A stretch of 64,000 bases of DNA from Streptomyces sedi (GTDB taxonomy: Bacteria; Actinomycetota; Actinomycetes; Streptomycetales; Streptomycetaceae), in the NCBI RefSeq assembly GCF_006335015.1, contig NZ_VDGT01000003.1, positions 393,802 to 457,801 on the forward strand, given 5' to 3'. The position numbers and the translations under genes were made by a program. Shown piece after piece: positions 26,589 to 34,709 of the stretch; positions within the stretch are counted from its first letter, which is position 1; each line of letters begins with the position of its first letter. Under the pieces are notes generated by a model. It was given only the letters and a program-made list of their open reading frames with translations. It had not been told where the DNA came from and searched no databases.

Positions 26589-27128
26589 TCAGCCCAGCGG
26601 GGTCGTCCACGCCGCCAGCGCGGCGCCGTCCCGCGGGGTCAACTCCCCGGCCTTGCCCCAGCCCAGCGAGGGCAGCGCGCTCTGCGCGGGCCCGTCGCCC
26701 GCCTCCACCAGGAGCAGCGCCGCCGAGGCCGAGACACGGGAGAGCAGCTCGCGCTGGAGCCGTCCCGCGAGCCCCTCGCCGCGCCGCCTCGGGTGCACCA
26801 GCAGCTCGGTGACCACGAAGATCCGGCGGTGCTCGGCCAGGGTCGGCAGCGCCTCCGGGCGCTGCCGGAACCGGTCCCACCAGCCGTCCTCCCGCTCCGC
26901 GAGAAAGCCGTAGGCGCAGCCGACGGGCTCCGGGTCGCCGGCCAGCATCAGGTCGAACTCCGGCCGCTGGACGTCGTGGTCGACGAAGCGCCGCAGAAAA
27001 CCGGCGCGGTCGGGCGGTGCGGCGTCGGGCGACGGATCGCGGTGGGCGGCGGCGTACAGATCCGCGATGTGGTCGCGTTCCGTCTCGGCCTGCCACCGAC
27101 TCAACCGGCGCAGAAACAACGTGCCCAT
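26589..27128 (-). CDS. GNAT-family N-acetyltransferase
   Basis: A 179-residue GNAT protein. Strand 4 and the acetyl-CoA pyrophosphate loop are [26 protein letters not shown], matching the V-x-P-x-x-R-x-x-G-x-G/A pattern. The C-terminal half ends [21 protein letters not shown]. The N-terminus begins [18 protein letters not shown]. The ATG at 27128 has AGGGGGACC seven bases upstream and is preferred to a longer open frame. Substrate unknown. It reads towards the three 12-mer repeats and the ABC operon end. Confidence 0.88.
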   Translation of the reverse strand: MGTLFLRRLSRWQAETERDHIADLYAAAHRDPSPDAAPPDRAGFLRRFVDHDVQRPEFDLMLAGDPEPVGCAYGFLAEREDGWWDRFRQRPEALPTLAEHRRIFVVTELLVHPRRRGEGLAGRLQRELLSRVSASAALLLVEAGDGPAQSALPSLGWGKAGELTPRDGAALAAWTTPLG

Positions 27129-27370
27129 CTCGGTCCCCCTGATTCTCCCCGGGCCACAGAAGTCCCCGGGGCCCATGGAGTCAACGCAGGGTTGACGCGT
27201 GAACGGCCCCCGCGTGCGCGGGCGCACGGAGGGGGACCGGAAAGCCACCGGAAGGCACCATCTTCCCACCGTACGGCGGCGACGGGAACGGCGACCGCGC
27301 CCGTCGACCCCGTGCGCGACGGGGCGTGTGGGGGCTGGTCCCCCGCGCGTGCGGCGGCTAGCGTGCGGGC

Positions 27371-28333
27371 ATGTTCGCCGCCTATGCCGCCGACTTCGAC
27401 GCCGACCGACCGCTGAACGCGCTGCGGCTGGGGGAGCTGCCCCGCCCGGAGGCGCGGGAGCACTGGGCGGTGGTGCGGGTGGCAGCCGCCTCCGTCAACC
27501 ACCACGACCTGTGGACGCTGCGGGGCGTCGGCCTCCGGCGGGAGGCGCTGCCGATGATCCTCGGCTGCGACGCCGCGGGAGTCGACGAGGACGGCAACGA
27601 GGTCGTGGTGCACTCGGTGATCGGCGCCAACGGTCACGGCGTCGGGCCCGGCGAACGCCGCTCGCTGCTCTCCGAGCACTACCAGGGGACGCTGGCCGAG
27701 TATGTCGCCGTGCCCCGGTGGAACCTGCTGCCCAAGCCGCCCGAGCTGACCTTCGCCGAGGCGGCCTGTCTGCCGACCGCCTGGCTGACCGCGTACCGGA
27801 TGCTCTTCACCCGCGCCGCCGTGCGCCCCGGCGACAGCGTGCTGGTGCAGGGCGCCGGCGGGGGAGTGGCCACGGCCGCCGTGATCCTGGGCGCGGCGGC
27901 CGGGCTGCGGATGCTGGTCACCAGCCGCGATCCGGCGAAGCGGGAGCGGGCGTTGGCGCTGGGCGCCGAGGCCGCCCTGGCACCGGACGAACGCCCGCCG
28001 CACCGGGTGGACGCGGTGCTGGAGACGGTGGGCGCCGCCACCTGGCGCCACTCGGTGCGCGCGCTGCGACCGGGCGGAACGCTGGTGATCTGCGGCGCGA
28101 CCTCGGGGCAGTCGCTGCCCGAGGCCGAGCTGAACCGCGTCTTCTTTCTCGAACTGCGGGTCGTCGGCTCCACGATGGGCGACCGGGACGAGCTGGCCGG
28201 CCTGCTGAACTTCTGCCGGGCCAAGGGCGTCAGGCCGCTGATCGACTCCACGCTTCCGCTGGACCGCGCGGACGAGGCGCTGGCCCGGATGGAACGGGGC
28301 GAGCTCTTCGGGAAGCTGGTCCTCACCGTCTGA
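27371..28333 (+). CDS. Zinc-independent quinone oxidoreductase-like MDR protein
   Basis: A 320-residue medium-chain dehydrogenase/reductase. The catalytic domain has ASVNHHDLWTLRGVG and ILGCDAAGVDEDGNEVVV. The Rossmann domain starts with the motif VLVQGAGGGVATAAVILG and includes VLETVGAATWRHSVRALRPGGTLVICGATSG. The conserved zinc ligands of alcohol dehydrogenases are not all present (only GC in LGCDAAG), so quinone or enoyl reductase activity is more likely. It lacks a good ribosome binding site but the ATG at 27371 is the only start fitting the family. It is divergent from the GNAT gene. Confidence 0.88.
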   Translation: MFAAYAADFDADRPLNALRLGELPRPEAREHWAVVRVAAASVNHHDLWTLRGVGLRREALPMILGCDAAGVDEDGNEVVVHSVIGANGHGVGPGERRSLLSEHYQGTLAEYVAVPRWNLLPKPPELTFAEAACLPTAWLTAYRMLFTRAAVRPGDSVLVQGAGGGVATAAVILGAAAGLRMLVTSRDPAKRERALALGAEAALAPDERPPHRVDAVLETVGAATWRHSVRALRPGGTLVICGATSGQSLPEAELNRVFFLELRVVGSTMGDRDELAGLLNFCRAKGVRPLIDSTLPLDRADEALARMERGELFGKLVLTV

Positions 28334-28469
28334 CCCCTCCTCCCCGTCCGGCCCGTCCGCCGCCCCGCCGTTACCCCGCGCCCGGCGCCCGGACGCGGGG
28401 CGACGCCGCACGCCGTGTCCGTATAGGCTGGAAGGGCCTGGTCGGGGGGGAAAGCGGTCCCGTTCGTCG

Positions 28470-29447
28470 CTAGCCGTGCGGGGAGCGCAGCATGGCGGCC
28501 AGATGGGCGGAGGCTATCGACAGATGGCGCCGCGCCTCGCGGAGCTGGTCCTGACTGACCCCGTGGTCCCTGGCCGCGTCCCGCACATCGTCCCGGAAAC
28601 GGTCCAGCAGCCGCTCCAACTCCCGCGCGGGATCGCTGACGTGCTCCTCTCCTCCCTCGGCTCCCCCGTCGGCCGAGCGCTCCTCGGCCTCCGGCGGCTC
28701 GGCGGACCAGCCCCCTTCGGGGGCCCAGGTGGCGCGTGGCTCGCCGGGGCTCTTCCAGCCGGAGAACTCGGCGCTCAGCCCGTCGAGCCCGGCCCGCACC
28801 GCGCCCTGCCAGTCGCCCGCGGTGGCGCGGGAACGCACCCGTTCCTGGATGCGGTGGGCCGCCCGCTCGAAGTGCTCCTGGCCGACATGCCCCGGCCACT
28901 CCGCTCCGCGCGAAGCTCCGCTCGAAGTCCCGGACTCCCTGCCCTCGGAGTCCCTGTCCCCGCGTGTCTCCCCGGGGGCCTCCCCGGCACCCGTCGTCGC
29001 GCCGGCGCCGGCCCGCGAGCGGCCCGCGCGGCTCCGCCGCCCCGCGGTGGCGGACTCCTCGGCGCCGGCCCGACCGACGTCGAACCGCAACTCGCGCACC
29101 GAGTCGCTGACGTCCGCCCTGAGGCCGGCGGCCAGGGCGGTCAGGGAGTCCCGCAGCTCGCGCTCCAGCGCCGTCAACTCCTCGGTGCGGCCGGCCAGCT
29201 CGCGCTCGCCCTCGGGGGTCAGCGAGTAGACCTTCCGCCCGCCCTCCTCGGTGTGGCTGACCAGCCCCTCGGAGGCCAGCTTGGCCAGCCGGGGGTAGAC
29301 CGTGCCGGCCGAGGGCGCGTAGAGGCCCTGGAAGCGCTCCTCCAGCAGCCGGATGACCTCGTAGCCGTGGCGGGGCGACTCCGCGAGCAGCTTGAGGAGA
29401 TAGAGCCGGAGCCGACCATGGCCGAAGACGGGGGGCATCTCAGACAT
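28470..29447 (-). CDS. PadR-family transcriptional regulator with long C-terminal extension
   Basis: A 325-residue protein with a PadR winged helix at residues 8-85: RLRLYLLKLLAESPRHGYEVIRLLEE, then TVYPRLAKLASEGLVSHTEEGGRKVYSLTPEGE. A short coiled helix follows. The middle (about 130-260) is a disordered Ser/Gly/Glu/Arg stretch, and a helical C-terminal piece ELERLLDRFRDDVRDAARDHG ends it. It is translated in overlap (8 bp) with the upstream DUF4097 gene, a pairing common in Streptomyces. It probably represses its own operon through the twin palindromes at 30343-30376. Confidence 0.9.
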   Translation of the reverse strand: MSEMPPVFGHGRLRLYLLKLLAESPRHGYEVIRLLEERFQGLYAPSAGTVYPRLAKLASEGLVSHTEEGGRKVYSLTPEGERELAGRTEELTALERELRDSLTALAAGLRADVSDSVRELRFDVGRAGAEESATAGRRSRAGRSRAGAGATTGAGEAPGETRGDRDSEGRESGTSSGASRGAEWPGHVGQEHFERAAHRIQERVRSRATAGDWQGAVRAGLDGLSAEFSGWKSPGEPRATWAPEGGWSAEPPEAEERSADGGAEGGEEHVSDPARELERLLDRFRDDVRDAARDHGVSQDQLREARRHLSIASAHLAAMLRSPHG

Positions 29448-30303
29448 CCTTACGCAGGGAGGAGGGGGCGGAAGGCTCGGTCGCGACGCCGGGGTGGCGC
29501 AGCAGCGTGATCCCTCCCGAGAGGGAGGTCAGACTGACCGAGCCGGCCCCCGAACCGATCCGGCCGGAGAGCGATCTGGCACCCCAGGGCCCGACCACCC
29601 GCGGCCCGGGCAGGGAACAGGTGACCGCGCCGCTCAGGGTGCTGCCGGTGACCGTGGCGCCCGGCTGCTCGGGGAGCCGCAGCGCTATCCGCCCCGACAT
29701 GGTGCTGAGCCTGATGTCGGGTGGGGCGGTGGGGCTGGCGTGCTCCACCAGCAACTCGCCGCTGACCGTGTCCGCGTGGACCGAGGGGCCGGTGCCGTCG
29801 ACGACGGCCAGCGAGCCGGAGACCGACTGGGCGCGCAGCGGGCCGCGCAGCCCCAGCGACTCGACGGCGCCCGAGACCGTGTCGACGCTGACCCGGCCGG
29901 AGAGCCCGACCAGGGTCGTCTCCCCGCTGAGGGTGCTCACCGAGACGGGGCCGGTCAGACCGCCGACGGTCACGTCCGCGCTCACGGAGCCCACGGTCAG
30001 CCGGCAACCCCTGGGCAGGGAGAGGGAGACCACCGCTGCCCGGCGCCCCCGCCGGTGCGCCAGCCAGGGCAGGAAGCCCTGCCACGGAAGGTCGTGGTAC
30101 CCCACCACCAACCGCTCACCGTCGAGCCTGACCAGCAACGGCGGGCCGGAGACGGCGTCGACCTCGATCCGGGCGACCGGCTCGTCCGTGCCGACCACGT
30201 TGAACGCGCCGCCCATGACCCGCAGCTCCACCTCCGTGACCGGGTCCTCGGTGAAGGAGAGCGTCCTCGACTCGGCGATGGACCACTCGTCGTTCCGCGC
30301 CAT
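29440..30303 (-). CDS. DUF4097-family beta-solenoid (adhesin-like) protein
   Basis: A 287-residue protein with no signal peptide. From about residue 30 it consists of repeated short beta strands spaced about 20 residues: VSVSTLSGETTLVGLSGRVS, VDTVSGAVESLGL, VHADTVSGELLVEH, RLSTMSGRIAL. This is the DUF4097 repeat pattern, a beta-solenoid of unknown role, often with PadR regulators. The ATG at 30303 is the first gene in the operon. Function unknown; a cytoplasmic or membrane-associated scaffold is possible. Confidence 0.88.
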   Translation of the reverse strand: MARNDEWSIAESRTLSFTEDPVTEVELRVMGGAFNVVGTDEPVARIEVDAVSGPPLLVRLDGERLVVGYHDLPWQGFLPWLAHRRGRRAAVVSLSLPRGCRLTVGSVSADVTVGGLTGPVSVSTLSGETTLVGLSGRVSVDTVSGAVESLGLRGPLRAQSVSGSLAVVDGTGPSVHADTVSGELLVEHASPTAPPDIRLSTMSGRIALRLPEQPGATVTGSTLSGAVTCSLPGPRVVGPWGARSLSGRIGSGAGSVSLTSLSGGITLLRHPGVATEPSAPSSLRKDV

Positions 30304-30342
30304 CGCGCCTCCCCGCCTCGGTCCGGCCCGTCCGCGACGGGC

Positions 30343-30376
30343 CGATATATCGCATTCCCCTAAAGACGATATATCG
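30343..30376. promoter_or_regulatory. Twin CGATATATCG operators before the DUF4097-padR operon
   Basis: The perfect 10-bp palindrome CGATATATCG occurs at 30343-30352 and again at 30367-30376, 24 bp centre to centre. Both lie 40-75 bp before the operon start and their TATAT cores could serve as -10 elements on the minus strand. PadR dimers bind such AT-centred palindromes, so autoregulation is likely. Confidence 0.85.
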
Positions 30377-30526
30377 CGTGTGGAGGGCGTCAAGGGGTGG
30401 GTCCGCTTTCCGGGCCTTCGGCGGGGGCGGATGGTTGCGCGCGCCTGGCGTGTGCGCCGGGCGCACACCACGGGCAGCCGTGTCGTCCCTCCGCCCGCCC
30501 CCTTCCCGTGCTCCCGTTCGGGGCGA

Positions 30527-30706
30527 CTACTCGTCGTCCTCGTCGTCCAGTCGCGCGAGCCAGGTGGCCAGCCGCTCCACCGGTACCTCGAAGTCCGGGT
30601 TGAGGTCGACGAAGGTCCGCAGCTGCTCGGCGAGCCAGTCGAAGGTGACCTCCTCGCCGCCGCGCCGCTGGGCGAGTTCCTCGATGCCTCGGTCGGTGAA
30701 GTACAC
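30527..30706 (-). CDS. DUF6104-family small protein (59 residues)
   Basis: A short gene easily missed. The minus strand encodes MYFTDRGIEELAQRRGGEEV and ends in ARLDDEDDE. This is the conserved small Streptomyces protein named DUF6104, with a helical middle (FDWLAEQLRTFVDLNPDF) and a highly acidic tail. The GTG at 30706 has GGGAG seven bases upstream. Function is unknown. It stands alone between the twin palindromes and the start of the conflict-system genes, and is read in the opposite direction to the latter. Confidence 0.9.
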   Translation of the reverse strand: MYFTDRGIEELAQRRGGEEVTFDWLAEQLRTFVDLNPDFEVPVERLATWLARLDDEDDE

Positions 30707-30990
30707 GTCGTGCTCCCGCTGATGGGTTCCGTCGGGTGAGCGGGCGGGGCCCGCCGGGGGAAAGTCTGCGACACGTGGCCGGGTCGGGGCGAGCGGGGTC
30801 TTCCTCTCCCGGGCCGGCGGCCCTGGCGCCGGAGCGGTTCCCCGGCTGCCCGCTTGCCGACCGGCCCGCCTCCCGGCCGGTCCGCGGCTCGCGCCCCGCG
30901 GGGGCCGGCGGCGGTGGGCGGTCGCTCAGGATAGGCAACTGTCGGTGGCGGCCGGTAACCTGCCGGCACACGAAGTGACGGGGGGTCAGC

Positions 30991-31410
30991 ATGAGCGGCG
31001 AGGTCACCAGGGTCACACTCCCGGACGGGACTTCGGTCTGGGCCAGGATCTCCCCGGGCCCGGGGGCGGGCGCCGGTGGCGAGTCGGCGGTCGTTCCCGA
31101 GCAGCAGCCGCGCGGCGGCTATGTCGACACGGGCTATGTCGACACCGGCTTCGCCCAGCGCGCGGCGGCGCAGGCGGCGGCGCAGATGGACAGTCTGCGC
31201 GACTTGATCGGCGGGGTCGCCGCCTCCGTCTCCGACGGGCTGCGGGACGCGGCGCCCGACGAGGTCAGCGTCAGCTTCGGCATCGAACTGACGGCCAAGG
31301 CCGGTCGGATCGTAGGACTGCTGGCCGAGGGGGAGGCCAAGGGGGCCCTCACGGTCACCCTCACCTGGCGCGGCGCGCCCCCGCAGCCGCCCGGCCGGGA
31401 CACCACATGA
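30991..31410 (+). CDS. Trypsin-co-occurring domain protein (Trypco1, CU044_2847 type)
   Basis: A 139-residue protein. The first strands read EVTRVTLPDGTSVWARI; a Gly/Ala-rich loop with a duplicated GYVDTG follows; then a helical stretch (AAAQAAAQMDSLRDLIGGVAASVSDGL); then EVSVSFGIELTAKAGRIVGLL and LTVTLTWRG. That last block is the signature of the domain found beside cytosolic trypsin-like proteases in actinobacterial conflict systems. Its stop overlaps the protease gene start (ATGA), so the two are made together and probably interact. Exact role unknown; perhaps an adaptor or regulator of the protease. Confidence 0.85.
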   Translation: MSGEVTRVTLPDGTSVWARISPGPGAGAGGESAVVPEQQPRGGYVDTGYVDTGFAQRAAAQAAAQMDSLRDLIGGVAASVSDGLRDAAPDEVSVSFGIELTAKAGRIVGLLAEGEAKGALTVTLTWRGAPPQPPGRDTT

Positions 31411-33500
31411 CATGGGGGGACGAGGGGGGCGCACGACTCGACGACGAGAACGCCTTCGAACTCCTCGCGCCGCTCGTCGCCGCCGCCACCGTACGCATCC
31501 ATCCGCCGCCGACCGGGTATGCCGAGGGCGAGCCGGTGCCCCCGCCGTGGGGCAGCGGGTTCTTCGTCGCTCCCGAGTGGGTGCTCACCTGCGCCCATGT
31601 GGCCCTCTCGGGAGGAGGCGCCCAGGGAGGGAGGCGCGAGGTGGGGCTGACCTTCAGAGGTGTGGACCGCCCGGTCCCCGGCCGCGTCGAGTGGGCCCGG
31701 CCGGAGGCGGCGCCGTGGGACGGCGGGACGTGGCCGGCCCCCGATCTGGCCCTGGTCCGGCTCCACGCGCCGCCGCCCCCGCCGCCCGAGGGCCCGGGGT
31801 GTGTCTGGCTGAGCGAGCGCACCGCCCGCCTCTTCACCCGCGACGAGGTCGCCTTCTTCGGCTCCACGGAGATCGCGGGGGAGGTGGTGGACGTCAGCGG
31901 CCGGTGCACCGTCAAGGGCGAGATGGGCTCCGAGGGCCTGCTGCGCCTGGGCAACGAGGACGAGCTGCTGCACGGGATCTCCGGAGGCCCGCTGGTCGAC
32001 CTGGCACGCGGCGAGGTGATCGGCGTGGTCAAGGGCCGCAGGGCCGCTCGGGACGGGGGGTTGGCCACCTCCGTCATCCAGCTGCGGCGGCTGCCGGCGC
32101 CGGCGGGGCCGGTGCTCGGGCTCGGGGACGACCTCTACCAGGCCGTCGTCCACGGCCACGACGCGTACCACGCCGAGCGTCACCTGGGCGCCGACTCGGG
32201 CCAGCCCACCTGGACCGACGCGCAGAACCAGCTGCCCGCCGCCACCGGCGTGCTCACCCCGGGACAGCGCGTCAAGCTGCTGGGGCTGATGGCGGCGCTG
32301 CCGCCGCCGCTCTCGACGCCCCGGCTGGACGCGCTGGTCGGCGAGCTGCGCGGCAGACCCTACGAGGGGTCGCTGCCCGCGCCGCGCGGCTGGCGGGACG
32401 GGTTCGGCCTCCTCCACGAGCTGCGGGGCGAGTTCACCGGGCTGGAGGCGGTGCTGCGCTACGCGCTCCACGTGGCCACCGACGAGCGCCCCTATCCGGC
32501 GAAGCCCGGCAGGGAGAAGCGGCTGCTGGAGCGGATGGACACCATGGCGGAGGACGCTCCGACGCTGCCGCGCCGGGTCCGCAAGCGGTTGCAGCTGGAG
32601 AAGCAGGCCAGGCTGGCACACGCGGACCCCTGGTGGGCCACGCGCCAGCCGATGGGCGTGGACCGGCTGTTGGCCGCTTCCGTGGTCAGGCTGGACTCGC
32701 TCGCCGTGCTGGAGCTGGACTCCCGCTTCTGGGAGGCGAACGGCTACGACTGGCGGGTCTGCGCCAGGCCGAGCGGCAGGAACGACCCGATCGACGGGGC
32801 GACCGAGGTCGGCGATCTCAGGCGGCCACCGGAGCGGCTGCTGGCGGCGCTGGTCGAGGCGTTCCGGCGGGGCGACGAGCCGGGCTCGCCGGTGCCGCTC
32901 CAGGTGGCGGTGCCGTACTCGTTGCTCCAGGTCCCGTTCGACCAGTGGCGGTTGACGCCCGACGGGCCGACCCTCGGTGAGGTCAGGCCGGTGGTGGTGC
33001 GCTGCACGGACCCGATGCCCGGTGCCGAGGACGGGGAGGAGCTCGCGACGCTGCGGCGGGCGCGCTGGGTCGCCGCGCACGAGGGGCGGCTGGTGGCGGA
33101 CGTGCTCGACTGCCACGACGGGCTGCCGCGCGCCCTGCCGGAGCGGTCGGCGCTGCTGGGCAGGGAGTTGACGACGGTTCCCGTGCTGTGCCGGGCGCCC
33201 GCCGTCGGCGGCGAGCCGGCCGCGCTGCACCGGGTCATGGCCAGCGGGTACAACGTGATCCTGTGGCAGCGCGAGCTGGCGGCGCGCGACGCCTCGTGCG
33301 ACCACCTGCACGACTCCCTGGCGCACCTGGTCGGCGGCGGTGCGTGCGACCGGCTGGTGGAGAGCCTCTGGCGGATGCGTGAGGCGGCCGGTACCGCTCC
33401 GGACGGGATGTCGTCACCCTCCTGGATGAGCGATCTCGCCCTGCTCTATGGCGAACCGGAGGGCGAGGTTCCCGAAGAGGACTTCCTGGAGGCGCCGTGA
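31407..33500 (+). CDS. Trypsin-VMAP protein of a vWA-MoxR-associated conflict system
   Basis: A 697-residue protein without signal peptide. Residues about 15-235 form a trypsin-like serine protease: His64 in TCAHVAL, Asp113 in PAPDLALVRL, Ser192 in GISGGPLVD, so the triad is complete. An acidic Glu sits six residues before Ser192, where trypsin has its specificity Asp. A middle helical region (about 265-420) follows, then a C-terminal VMAP-type domain with VPLQVAVPYSLLQVPFDQWR and PVVVRCTDPMP. VMAP proteins act with a MoxR ATPase and a vWA protein, both encoded next. It starts by ATGA overlap with Trypco1. Confidence 0.85.
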   Translation: MTWGDEGGARLDDENAFELLAPLVAAATVRIHPPPTGYAEGEPVPPPWGSGFFVAPEWVLTCAHVALSGGGAQGGRREVGLTFRGVDRPVPGRVEWARPEAAPWDGGTWPAPDLALVRLHAPPPPPPEGPGCVWLSERTARLFTRDEVAFFGSTEIAGEVVDVSGRCTVKGEMGSEGLLRLGNEDELLHGISGGPLVDLARGEVIGVVKGRRAARDGGLATSVIQLRRLPAPAGPVLGLGDDLYQAVVHGHDAYHAERHLGADSGQPTWTDAQNQLPAATGVLTPGQRVKLLGLMAALPPPLSTPRLDALVGELRGRPYEGSLPAPRGWRDGFGLLHELRGEFTGLEAVLRYALHVATDERPYPAKPGREKRLLERMDTMAEDAPTLPRRVRKRLQLEKQARLAHADPWWATRQPMGVDRLLAASVVRLDSLAVLELDSRFWEANGYDWRVCARPSGRNDPIDGATEVGDLRRPPERLLAALVEAFRRGDEPGSPVPLQVAVPYSLLQVPFDQWRLTPDGPTLGEVRPVVVRCTDPMPGAEDGEELATLRRARWVAAHEGRLVADVLDCHDGLPRALPERSALLGRELTTVPVLCRAPAVGGEPAALHRVMASGYNVILWQRELAARDASCDHLHDSLAHLVGGGACDRLVESLWRMREAAGTAPDGMSSPSWMSDLALLYGEPEGEVPEEDFLEAP

Positions 33501-33629
33501 CGGCGCGGCGGGCGAAGGTGACGCGAACCGGTCGCATCCCCTGGGCGCGGCCCCCCGCCCCGGCTACGGTCGGGAGCGTCGGAGGCCGGGCGCACACCCA
33601 CACGGCCCAGTACCGACGAGGAGGACGCG

Positions 33630-34703
33630 GTGGCAGTCTCTGAAACCAACGGTCAGGAAGGTCCCGCCGGACGCGAGTCGGCGGGCGGCGAGTGGCTGAT
33701 CTACCGGGGCACGGGCGAGCGGCACGAGGGCATCCGCGCGCTTCCGAAGCCGCCGCCGTGGCGCGACTTCGACGGCGGCGGCCATCCGTTGGTCGCGCCG
33801 GGCCCCGACACGGACAGCGTCTCGGCGCGCCGGCTGGGCGCGTTCCGCCATCTGGCGGAGATGCACCGCCCCAGCGCCGAGGAGCTGGAGATCATAAATG
33901 CGGCGCTCTATCTGCGCCGTCCCCTGCTTGTCACCGGAAGCCCGGGCACGGGCAAGAGCACCCTGGCCCACTCGGTCGCGTTCGAGCTGGGGCTCGGCCG
34001 GGTGCTGCACTGGCCGGTCGTCAGCCGCAGCCGGCTGGAGGACGGGCTCTACCACTACGACGCCATCGCCCGACTCCAGGACGCGCAGATCGCGGCGAGC
34101 GGAAGGGCCGCCGGGCTGCCCTCCGCCGCCGTGCCCGGCGGCATCGGCAGCTATCTGCGGCTGGGGCCGCTCGGCACGGCGCTGCTGCCCACGGCGAAGC
34201 CGCGGGTGCTGCTGATCGACGAGTTGGACAAGAGTGACATCGACCTGCCCAACGACCTGTTGAACGTGTTGGAGGAGGGCGAGTTCACCCTTCCCGAGCT
34301 CCAGCGCATCGCGGAGCGCGAGCCGGAGGTCGAGGTGCTGAACGACGACGGCGCCAAGGTCACGGTCAGGGAGGGCAGGGTCCGCTGTCACGCCTTCCCG
34401 TTCGTCGTGCTGACCAGCAACGGGGAGCGGGACTTCCCCGCGCCGCTGCTGCGCCGCTGCATCCCGTTGCGGCTGGGCCGGCCGGACCACGAGCGGCTGG
34501 CGACGGTGGTCAGGGCGCATCTGGGGGATGACCTGACCAGGGTGGGGGAGGATCTGATCAGCCGCTTCCTGGAGCGTTCCCGTACCGAACAGCTCGCCAC
34601 CGACCAGTTGTTGAACGCCATCTACCTCACCCACCACGCCGAGCTGCCCACCCGCGACCGACTGGCCGACATGCTGATCCAGCGCCTCGACCAACCCAGG
34701 TAG
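33630..34703 (+). CDS. MoxR-type AAA+ ATPase
   Basis: A 357-residue AAA+ ATPase. Walker A is GSPGTGKS at 103-110, Walker B is VLLIDELDK, sensor 1 is VVLTSNGERDFP, and the arginine finger region is PLLRRCIPLRLG. The N-terminal 70 residues are specific to this subgroup. MoxR ATPases with vWA partners remodel or activate proteins. Here it sits between the VMAP protease and a vWA-TPR protein, the standard ternary order. The GTG at 33630 follows GAGGAGGAC. The 129-bp gap before it may contain its own promoter (TACGGT near 33569). Confidence 0.92.
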   Translation: MAVSETNGQEGPAGRESAGGEWLIYRGTGERHEGIRALPKPPPWRDFDGGGHPLVAPGPDTDSVSARRLGAFRHLAEMHRPSAEELEIINAALYLRRPLLVTGSPGTGKSTLAHSVAFELGLGRVLHWPVVSRSRLEDGLYHYDAIARLQDAQIAASGRAAGLPSAAVPGGIGSYLRLGPLGTALLPTAKPRVLLIDELDKSDIDLPNDLLNVLEEGEFTLPELQRIAEREPEVEVLNDDGAKVTVREGRVRCHAFPFVVLTSNGERDFPAPLLRRCIPLRLGRPDHERLATVVRAHLGDDLTRVGEDLISRFLERSRTEQLATDQLLNAIYLTHHAELPTRDRLADMLIQRLDQPR

Positions 34704-34709
34704 GCACCC

